From Natronosporangium hydrolyticum (GTDB lineage: Bacteria > Actinomycetota > Actinomycetes > Mycobacteriales > Micromonosporaceae), in assembly GCF_016925615.1 (NCBI RefSeq), contig NZ_CP070499.1, forward strand, positions 3,782,001 through 3,846,000: 64,000 nt of DNA, written 5' to 3'. Below, piece by piece: positions 57,888 through 64,000 of the stretch. Both the position numbers and the translations under genes were made by a program. A model generated the notes under the pieces. It saw nothing but the letters and a program-made list of their open reading frames with translations, did no database searches and was not told the DNA's origin. Position 1 is the first letter of the stretch; every line of letters starts with the position of its first letter.

Positions 57888-58331
57888 TCAGCCCAGGCCG
57901 TCAGCGACCCCGGCGGGCTCTCGGAGCACCACCGGTTCGCCGAAGCCGGCCGGCTCCCGGACCGGCGCCGGCTCCCGGATCATCGCCGGCTCGGCTGGGC
58001 CGGGCCCATCCGCCGGCTCCGGCGCCCCGAAGAGACCGAGTAGCCCGGTCACCCAGAGCTGCCGATGCACGAACCGGCTGGGCTCGGTCACGATGAGCTT
58101 CACCCCGCCGACCTTGGCTGCCTGGAAGCCCGCCACCAACGCGCTGATCCCGACCGAGTCGATGAAGCTGACATGCCGGAGGTTCAAGTTGATCTGCGTG
58201 GGCGGGTTGTCCTTCATCACCGCAGCCACTGCTTCTCGCACCTCGTGCGCTGTGTCAACGTCGATCTCTCCGCGTGGGCTGATCTCCACTTCTCCAGTGA
58301 ACGACTTGGTCGTCCCGATCGACAGACTCAC
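57888..58331 (-). CDS. STAS-domain anti-sigma factor antagonist-like protein
   Basis: About 147 residues. The STAS domain occupies residues 1-105; the phosphorylatable Ser is S59 in VSFIDSVGISALV. The tail is a run of REPA/GEP-type repeats (MIREPAPVREPAGFGEP...), unusual for the family. GTG 58331 is chosen because GGAGGTG lies seven bases upstream; the frame is open further but the upstream residues are not STAS-like. No anti-sigma kinase or sigma factor is adjacent. Confidence 0.87.
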   Translation of the reverse strand: MSLSIGTTKSFTGEVEISPRGEIDVDTAHEVREAVAAVMKDNPPTQINLNLRHVSFIDSVGISALVAGFQAAKVGGVKLIVTEPSRFVHRQLWVTGLLGLFGAPEPADGPGPAEPAMIREPAPVREPAGFGEPVVLREPAGVADGLG

Positions 58332-58535
58332 GCCAGCACCTCCGCCCGCCCGTTCGGACTTACCGGTATTAGGGCCGCAACTGAGCGTATGCCCTGTCGC
58401 AGACTTCTGCCAAGTGGTTACGCGAACTGTCGCGTGAACCTCAGTTATCGAACCCTCGCCCTCCGGCACCGGCCATGCTAGCCGGCTGAACGGCTGACCG
58501 AGAACCCTCCGTTCGGGCAATGGTGGTGACGAACA

Positions 58536-59231
58536 TCACTCTCTGGCCGCCCACAACAGACCTCGCTCGGTCAACTGCCGCACCGCCGGCACCGCCAGAT
58601 CCGCCGGTCGATGACCCACCGTGGAGACGAAGACTCGGCCCGCTCCCCACTGACGGGTCCAGACCGCCGGCATCACGACCTCCCGACGCCACGGGGTCTC
58701 CCCGTCCGGATCATCGCCCGGCTGGTCCGGCGGAAACGTGACCGTCGCCAGCACGTCACACAACGCATCGGTGAGCACCCAGTACTTTTCCGTGTGCAAC
58801 GGCACCGTCTCGATCCCGGTCACGATCGGGTGATGCTGCCGGCCCGGCACCACGGTCAGGTCGTGCTCGACGAACCCGGGCGGGTGATAAACGAACCGCC
58901 CGCCGGTCAGCTGTTGATAAGGCTCCGAATCGAAGGACGCGACGATCCCGCCGTGCCACCCGGCGAAGCCGGTACCAGCCCGGACCGCCGCCGCCAGCCC
59001 CTGGGCCTGCTTCTCGGTGATCTCGCCCATCGACCAGCACTGCACCACGAGATCGGTCGCCGCGAGCCGACCCGGGTCGGCGTAGACCGAGAGATCCTCA
59101 CAGATCGACACCTCGAAGTTGTGTTCCCGCAGAAAGGGCAGGAACCGCTCAGTGCACTCGACCGGGGCGTGACCGTCCCAACCGCCCCGAACCACTAACG
59201 CCTGTCGTACGCTGCTCACGCCGCCGCTCAC
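58536..59231 (-). CDS. ThuA-like family protein
   Basis: 231 residues with the class I glutamine amidotransferase-like fold of ThuA. Typical parts are ALVVRGGWDGHAPVECTERFLPFL, DLVVQCWSMGEITEKQAQGL, GFAGWHGGIVASF and YHPPGFVEHDLTV. The family is linked to trehalose and other sugar metabolism, and the exact reaction is not settled. It is a single gene without sugar genes beside it. Confidence 0.9.
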   Translation of the reverse strand: MSGGVSSVRQALVVRGGWDGHAPVECTERFLPFLREHNFEVSICEDLSVYADPGRLAATDLVVQCWSMGEITEKQAQGLAAAVRAGTGFAGWHGGIVASFDSEPYQQLTGGRFVYHPPGFVEHDLTVVPGRQHHPIVTGIETVPLHTEKYWVLTDALCDVLATVTFPPDQPGDDPDGETPWRREVVMPAVWTRQWGAGRVFVSTVGHRPADLAVPAVRQLTERGLLWAARE

Positions 59232-59372
59232 CCCACGAATCGATGCCGGTGACGGAAGTCGCCCGGTGCGGGACCGGACTCGCGCACCACCGCCACCATG
59301 GTCATATCATCCCACGCACCGTTGCGGCGACAGAGAGTCGCTGTCAACAACCCGACTGCGACAATCACTCGC

Positions 59373-59714
59373 ATGACCGCATCGCTGAGCCACTTGTTCA
59401 TGCGAGTGGCGGACCTGCCGGCCGCCCGCACCTTCTGGGTCGACCAGCTCGGGTTACTGGTCCTGCACGAGGAGGCCGCCGGATATCTCCGGGTGGGCGG
59501 CCGTGACGGCTTCCACCTCGGCATCGAACAGGGCGACCCGGGACCGCCGAACGCACTGGAGATCGCGGTCCAGGTCGCCGATGTCGACGACACCTATCAG
59601 GCCCTGATCGCCGCCGGGGTGCCGGCGGACACCGCACCCGCTGATCAGCCGTGGGGCCGCCGCCATGCTTGGGTTCGAGACCCGGACAATCGCCGCATAT
59701 CGATCTTCAGCTAA
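59373..59714 (+). CDS. VOC (glyoxalase/bleomycin resistance) family protein
   Basis: 113 residues, one VOC module with two beta-alpha-beta-beta-beta units: LSHLFMRVADLPAARTFWVDQLGLLVL and ALEIAVQVADVDDTYQALIAAGV, ending in WGRRHAWVRDPDNRRISIFS. Such proteins act as dimers that bind a metal or sequester a drug; the substrate is unknown. ATG 59373 (MTASLSHL) is preferred over in-frame starts upstream because the domain begins there. Its 3' end overlaps the convergent RNB gene by eight bases. Confidence 0.88.
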   Translation: MTASLSHLFMRVADLPAARTFWVDQLGLLVLHEEAAGYLRVGGRDGFHLGIEQGDPGPPNALEIAVQVADVDDTYQALIAAGVPADTAPADQPWGRRHAWVRDPDNRRISIFS

Positions 59715-61488
59715 GCTCGCCGGAGCCCAGTCTCGCCCAGAGGTCGGCGGCTGCCGCGGCCTTCGCCGCCGCCTTGGTGGCCCCCTCACCAGCACCGACC
59801 AACTGCTCACCGGTTATTGGGCGCTCCGCGGTGACCTGACACCGGTGCACCGGTTCATGGGCCGCCCCGGCCGCCGTGAACGACCAACACACCGCCGTGA
59901 GCTCACCCAACTGTGCCAACTCGTTGATCGCCATCGCTGGCGGATGCTCCGGAGGGATGATCCGCGCTGGCGGGCCAGGCGCCGCCGGCGCCGCCACATC
60001 GGCCGAAACATCCGGCAGCTCGGCCAACCCGGCGACGAGCGCCAGGGCCGCCTGCTGTCGCGCCGCCCGCTTCGACGACGCCGACCGCGCCGGGGAGCGA
60101 TGCTCCCCCAACTGCGCCCGAACCTGGAAGCGTGGCCAGCTCGGACTCCCCACGGACTCCTCCTGCCACCGGACCTCCTCGCCGAACTCACGCTGGCCGT
60201 AGAGGGAGAGGACGGTGACCGCGTGGGCGGGCTCCCGGGCCAGCCACCGCAGCAGCCCGTCCCGCACCGGCCGCCACCTCGGCTCGTGCCCGGCGAACAG
60301 CATCATGGCGGCGTCCCGCGGCAGCAACTGGCCGGCGTCGGCCCGCCGCTGCAGCTCCGCCCCCAACTCCGGATTGAACCGCCCCTCGGTCACCGCGAGC
60401 TTTACCACTTTGCCGAAGGTGCCGTCGTCGAGCTGCCGGTAGTCATCCGTGACCAGCTGCGCCCGGGTGGTCGCCTGCGCCGCCGCCCGGTGGTACGCCG
60501 AGCGCCGTACCCGCTGGGCCTCGAACCTCAGATTCAGCGTGGCGGCCATCTCCGCCACGGTGTCCAGTTGGTACGGCGCCGGGGCACCGGCCACCGCGGC
60601 GAAGAGCATCCGTTGTGTAACCAGATCCGGATAGCGGCGCAGGGGGCTGGTCGCATGCGTGTAGGCCGGCAGGTTCAGCCCAAAGTGGCCACCGGCCCAC
60701 GGCTCGTAGACGGCTGGCCGGAGCATCGAGGCCAGCTGCTGCGCGGCCGGGAGCAGCTGCGCCCCGGGCGTCGCGGTGGTCACCTCGGACAGCTGTTCCG
60801 AAACCTCCTCCCGACTGGCGGCGCCGGGCCGGTGATTGCGGAACAACAATGGCACCTCACGGGCGACCGCCCACCGCGCCGCCGCCTCGTTCGCCGCGAT
60901 CATCAACTCCTGGACGATCAGGTAACCCGCGTTGCGCTGCGCCGCCGCCAGGCTGACGAGCCGACCATCCTCGTCAGTGGCCCACCCGCGGTGCAGATCG
61001 TAGACGGCGAGCGCACCAGCCGCCCGGCGGCGCGCCAACAGCACCTGGGCCAGCTCATAGGCGTCGACCAGCATGGAATGCAGCCGGTGCGCGGGGTCGG
61101 CGAGCGCCGCGGCCGCCTCCTGATAGGTGGTGGCCACCGGCTCGGTCAACACCCCACGACTGATCACCGTCTCGACTGGCTCGCCGGTCGAGGTCACGGT
61201 GATCTCGAACCGGCACACCGGCGCCGGCCGGCCGGTCCGCAGCGTGGCCTGCGCCAACTCCTCTGGGGGTAGCATCGGGATGGTCCGGTCCCCGGTGTAG
61301 ACGGTGCGAATCCGCCGCAGCGCCGCCACATCGGCGGGGCTGCCGAGCCGGACCACCTTGGCGACATCGGCGACGAAGACCGACACCCGCCACCGGTCAC
61401 CGGCCCGGACCACCCACACCGCATCATCGCGGTCTGTCGAGCCAGGTTGGTCGATCATTACGCCGACCGGCCACTCGTCGTTACTCAC
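59707..61488 (-). CDS. RNB-domain exoribonuclease with two C-terminal dsRBD-like segments
   Basis: 593 residues. The RNB active site is complete: D13, D19, D21 and D22 in MIDQPGSTDRDDAVWV. HATSPLRRYPDLVTQRML and AAMMLFAGHEPRWRPVRDG are further RNase II-type parts. There are no N-terminal cold-shock domains; RNB begins at once. Instead of an S1 domain, the C-terminus holds two dsRNA-binding-like segments (about 425-490 with ASSKRAARQQAALALVAGL, and about 520-590 with GEGATKAAAKAAAAADLWARL). GTG 61488 follows GGGGGAGG by about ten bases. Confidence 0.85.
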   Translation of the reverse strand: MSNDEWPVGVMIDQPGSTDRDDAVWVVRAGDRWRVSVFVADVAKVVRLGSPADVAALRRIRTVYTGDRTIPMLPPEELAQATLRTGRPAPVCRFEITVTSTGEPVETVISRGVLTEPVATTYQEAAAALADPAHRLHSMLVDAYELAQVLLARRRAAGALAVYDLHRGWATDEDGRLVSLAAAQRNAGYLIVQELMIAANEAAARWAVAREVPLLFRNHRPGAASREEVSEQLSEVTTATPGAQLLPAAQQLASMLRPAVYEPWAGGHFGLNLPAYTHATSPLRRYPDLVTQRMLFAAVAGAPAPYQLDTVAEMAATLNLRFEAQRVRRSAYHRAAAQATTRAQLVTDDYRQLDDGTFGKVVKLAVTEGRFNPELGAELQRRADAGQLLPRDAAMMLFAGHEPRWRPVRDGLLRWLAREPAHAVTVLSLYGQREFGEEVRWQEESVGSPSWPRFQVRAQLGEHRSPARSASSKRAARQQAALALVAGLAELPDVSADVAAPAAPGPPARIIPPEHPPAMAINELAQLGELTAVCWSFTAAGAAHEPVHRCQVTAERPITGEQLVGAGEGATKAAAKAAAAADLWARLGSGELS

Positions 61489-61650
61489 GCCGCGGGTCCT
61501 CCCCCAGGCGACACCACCTGCACAACGGGGCACGCCACTTCTGCGTCGGAGCTTAGCGCGATGTCACAACTGCCGGAGGGCGCCGTAATGTTACTGGCGA
61601 GGACGTTGCGACAGCGATGACACATCGATACTCGGAAGGAGGGTGTGCCG

Positions 61651-62778
61651 ATGCGGGTTCTGGTGGTCACCGCGCCGCTGCTGGGGCACGCGTACCCGCT
61701 CGTACCGTTGGCCTGGGAGCTACGGACGGCCGGTCACGAGGTGCTACTGGCGACGGCAGGGGAGGCGGTCCGGGTCGCCGATTCGGGCCTGCCGGTGGCC
61801 AACATCGCCCGCAGCTTCGACCTTGCCCGGGCCCGGCGTCGAATGACGCTGCGCAATCCGTTACTCGCCCGGGCAGTGCAGACTGGCCGGGCCGGGCCCC
61901 GGGGCGTCATCACCCTCTTCGGGGAGATCAACGACGAACTCGCCGATGGCGCCGTGGCGGTAGGCGACGAGTGGCGGCCGGAGCTGGTCATCCACGATGC
62001 GCTGGCGCCGGTCGGCGCGCTGGTGGCGGCCCGCCGCGGCGTGCCCGCGGTGCTCTGCGACCCCACCTTCTACGACGGCCACCACCTCAGCTTCGCCGCC
62101 ACCGGGCACCTGAGCTACGCCTGCGGCCGGCACAGCGTCCCAGCGCCGGCGCCGCCGAGCGCGGTGATCCGGCTGGCGCCGCCGAGCATGGTCGGCGACC
62201 GGCCAGGGTGGCGGATGCGGTATGTCCCCTACGACGGTGGCCTGGTCACGGCTGGCTGGTTGGACGAGCCCCCTCGCCGACCTCGCATCGTGGTGGTGGC
62301 GAGCCATCCGGCCGATACCGACCCGGCGTTGATGCGCGCGGTGCTCCGGGCCGCCCCGCATGTGGACGCCGAGTTCGTGCTGGTCCGACCCGACCTGGGG
62401 ATGGGGCCACCGCTGCCGGAGAACGTCCGGGTGGTGGAGTGGACCCCGCTGAGCCGGCTGCTGCCGACCGCTCGGGGAGTGGTACACCACGGGGGCGCGT
62501 CCATGGTGCTCACCGCGCTGGTCCACGGCGTTCCGCAGCTGGTCGTCCCCGACGCCGGCGAGCGCCGGCACAACGCCGGGCTGGTCTACACGCGGGGGGT
62601 CGGGCTGGTCGGCGCCCGCCGCAACATCACCCCCACACTGCTGCGCCGGCTGGTCGGTGAGGATTCCCTCGCCGCCGCGGCCGCCGAGGTCCGGACCGAA
62701 CTCACCGGGGCGCCCTCCCCCGCCGACGTGACCACCCGGCTGCTCAAGCTCGCCGACGACCCGGAAGCGGCGGCGTAA
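61651..62778 (+). CDS. UGT/MGT-like glycosyltransferase (GT1, GT-B fold)
   Basis: 375 residues. The N-terminal acceptor domain starts RVLVVTAPLLGHAYPLVPLAWEL, and the C-terminal donor motif is VVEWTPLSRLLPTARGVVHHGGASMVLTALVHGVPQLVVP, as in EryCIII/DesVII-like and macrolide-type transferases. It moves a sugar from a nucleotide donor, often dTDP, onto a small molecule. ATG 61651 has AAGGAGG about seven bases upstream; GTG 61645 is the alternative. rfbA/rfbB lie 8 kb away. No aglycone-making genes are in the window. Confidence 0.9.
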   Translation: MRVLVVTAPLLGHAYPLVPLAWELRTAGHEVLLATAGEAVRVADSGLPVANIARSFDLARARRRMTLRNPLLARAVQTGRAGPRGVITLFGEINDELADGAVAVGDEWRPELVIHDALAPVGALVAARRGVPAVLCDPTFYDGHHLSFAATGHLSYACGRHSVPAPAPPSAVIRLAPPSMVGDRPGWRMRYVPYDGGLVTAGWLDEPPRRPRIVVVASHPADTDPALMRAVLRAAPHVDAEFVLVRPDLGMGPPLPENVRVVEWTPLSRLLPTARGVVHHGGASMVLTALVHGVPQLVVPDAGERRHNAGLVYTRGVGLVGARRNITPTLLRRLVGEDSLAAAAAEVRTELTGAPSPADVTTRLLKLADDPEAAA

Positions 62779-62837
62779 CAAGGTACGGAGTTTCGCTGCC
62801 GGACGATCTCCGGCAACTCACGATGACCGGCCGCCCG

Positions 62838-62874
62838 TGACCAGGGCTACTGACCAGGGCTACTGACCAGGGCT
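62838..62874 (+). repeat. 13-bp tandem repeat, nearly three copies
   Basis: TGACCAGGGCTAC occurs at 62838-62850 and 62851-62863, with a partial copy to 62874. It lies between the glycosyltransferase stop and a hairpin. Confidence 0.85.
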
Positions 62875-62884
62875 GAAGCCAACG

Positions 62885-62916
62885 GGGCCGGTGTTGCCTG
62901 CGGGCAGCACCGGCCC
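62885..62916. terminator. Strong GC hairpin after the glycosyltransferase gene
   Basis: GGGCCGGTG pairs with CACCGGCCC, continued inside by TGCC and GGCA around a TGCG loop. There is no U-tract, usual for actinomycete terminators. It is placed to end glycosyltransferase transcription before the next gene. Confidence 0.6.
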
Positions 62917-63043
62917 TCGTCGTAACCCTGCGGCGGGTCTCGCCGCCTGCGCACCGGTTGCGAGGATCAGGTACCTTGCGGTGGGTGCCGCTTGCACCCG
63001 ATACCCCCGGCCCCGCCGTCCCCCTTGCGCTAGGAGACCTTCG

Positions 63044-64000
63044 ATGAGCTGGAAGTTCAACCCGCCCCCAGGGTGGCCTCAGCAGCCGGAGGGCTGGGTG
63101 CCCCCGCCGGGTTGGACGCCGGACCCGAGCTGGCCCGCACCACCGGCCGGCTGGCAGTTCTGGGTGCCAGCCAGCGCCGGGCCGACCAGTGCGCCGCCGG
63201 CCGGCAACGCGCCGGCCAGCACCCCGCCGGCCGCTGCTCCCGGTGCCGGCTCCCCACCGAGCAGCGGTGCGGGGCAGGGTGCGGACACTCCGGGGGCGCC
63301 GCCGACCCCCGCCCAACCCAGCAGCGGGGCGGGGCAGCCGACCGGTTTTCCCGGCTCCGTTCCGGTCCAGCCTTCCGCCACCGGGACCCCCGCATATACC
63401 TCGCAGTCGGGGTTCGGGGGCGGCGGTCCCGCGTTCAGCAGCGGCCAGCCGGCCTTCGCCGGCGCCACGCCCCACCAGCCGGCCGGCGACCAGGGCAAGG
63501 CCTGGTTCGCCCACTGGTGGGCGATCCTGGTGCTGGCGGTGCTGCTGGTGCTCGGCCTGGCCGCCGGTTTCGGCGGCACCCGGGTCGCGCTGGATCTAGC
63601 CGCGGAAGAGTCGACCACCGAGCCGACCGCCAGCGGCAGCGAGCAGACCCCGACCGCCGCACCCGAGCCGTCGCCGACCGACCTACCGTTCGTGCCGAGC
63701 GAGCCCCCGATCGAGCCGCCCAGCGATACCGGCGGCATGAGCGAGGTCTGCGGTGAGGTGGCGGTCATCTTCCTCGGCGTGACCGCCGCCGGCATGGAAG
63801 AGGTCGACGACCTCGACGAGTACCTCGACGGGGTGGTCGAAGCCCGCCGCGACGCCGCCGCGGAGCTGCGGGACGTGGCGACTGACGACTCCGACGAGCG
63901 GGACGGGCTGGACACGCTCGCCGACGAGCTCGACGACGCCGCCCAACAGTTGGACGACAACCGGCGCGACATCGACGAGATCGACGCCTCCTTCGAGAAG
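63044..64000 (+). CDS. Proline/tryptophan-repeat membrane protein, C-terminus cut by window end
   Basis: 319 residues are visible. It begins with PPGW-type repeats (PPPGWPQQPEGWVPPPGW, TPDPSWPAPPAGWQFW), continues with a Gly/Pro/Ser-rich spacer, one membrane segment (HWWAILVLAVLLVLGLAAGFGG), a Thr/Glu/Pro-rich linker, and an acidic, probably coiled-coil exterior part (MEEVDDLDEYLDGVVEARRDAAAELRDV...). ATG 63044 has AGGAGA upstream. The cytoplasmic PPGW repeats occur in many actinobacterial envelope proteins and may bind partner proteins. The function is unknown. Confidence 0.82.
   Translation, partial: MSWKFNPPPGWPQQPEGWVPPPGWTPDPSWPAPPAGWQFWVPASAGPTSAPPAGNAPASTPPAAAPGAGSPPSSGAGQGADTPGAPPTPAQPSSGAGQPTGFPGSVPVQPSATGTPAYTSQSGFGGGGPAFSSGQPAFAGATPHQPAGDQGKAWFAHWWAILVLAVLLVLGLAAGFGGTRVALDLAAEESTTEPTASGSEQTPTAAPEPSPTDLPFVPSEPPIEPPSDTGGMSEVCGEVAVIFLGVTAAGMEEVDDLDEYLDGVVEARRDAAAELRDVATDDSDERDGLDTLADELDDAAQQLDDNRRDIDEIDASFEK

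Noticed and set aside
59665-61272. A 535-codon plus-strand open frame opposite the RNB gene
   Set aside because: The Arg/Pro/Gly-rich translation has no domain. The minus strand holds an intact RNB active site and normal codon use.

Overview
The window is high-GC, densely coding DNA of an actinomycete. Several things point to Micromonosporaceae or a close relative: an actinobacterial fab cluster (fabD-fabH-acpP-fabF-accD followed by a DUF3145 gene) controlled by a FasR-type regulator, a homodimeric AceE near a DUF3052 gene, a ureABCFGD operon, several probable leaderless starts and many GTG starts. This placement rests on gene content and protein style, not on a search. No insertion sequence, integrase, prophage or CRISPR array was seen. 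One tRNA gene (Val, anticodon UAC) is present.

Layout. 1-4.1 kb: an antibiotic-exporter-type ABC transporter (cut by the window start) with a divergent TetR regulator, then a StrR/ParB-like regulator. 4.3-10.4 kb: RNase HI, a large GH2 beta-galactosidase, a metallo-hydrolase/SDR pair and a methyltransferase. 10.4-18.7 kb: a NarL-type two-component system, a membrane-anchored serine hydrolase, a CPBP protease, and a PadR/UvrA-like pair facing each other across a perfect 26-bp palindrome. 18.8-23.4 kb: a complete urease operon without ureE, preceded by a GlnR-type box. 23.5-30.4 kb: tRNA-Val, DUF3052, an FAD monooxygenase/TetR pair, a YjbQ protein, pyruvate dehydrogenase E1 and an overlapping alditol oxidase. 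30.6-37.0 kb: a 1657-residue kinase-like/AAA/GAF/GGDEF signalling protein and glutamyl-tRNA synthetase. 37.0-42.8 kb: CopC, a secreted/anchored protein, a small hydrolase, FasR, an SDR/MmyB-like divergent pair and a small membrane protein whose frame is disturbed by a 10-bp tandem repeat. 42.9-48.7 kb: type II fatty acid synthesis. 48.9-52.3 kb: a small unknown protein, then an HTH protein/membrane protein operon facing an ABC exporter. 52.4-64 kb: rfbB/rfbA, a HelD/HelR-like ATPase, a zinc-type CDF exporter, a STAS protein, a ThuA protein, a VOC protein, an RNB ribonuclease with two C-terminal dsRBD-like segments, a UGT-like glycosyltransferase, and a proline/tryptophan-repeat membrane protein cut by the window end.

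How the genes work together. The clearest regulatory unit is at 49.4-52.3 kb. A 19-bp palindrome (TGTC-N2-CCC-N-GGG-N2-GACA) occurs once before the HTH/membrane-protein operon and twice before the ABC exporter, so the HTH protein probably controls both. Other divergent pairs have their own likely operators: TetR/ABC (2350-2379), PadR/UvrA-like (16191-16216), TetR/FAD monooxygenase (25262-25275) and MmyB-like/SDR (41092-41112).

Most unusual: the shared-operator HTH/exporter unit, the RNB-dsRBD architecture, a 10-bp tandem repeat that may switch a small membrane protein gene on or off, FabD with a lysine-less biotinyl/lipoyl-like tail, and a long nested palindrome covering the ends of two convergent genes at 10.4 kb.
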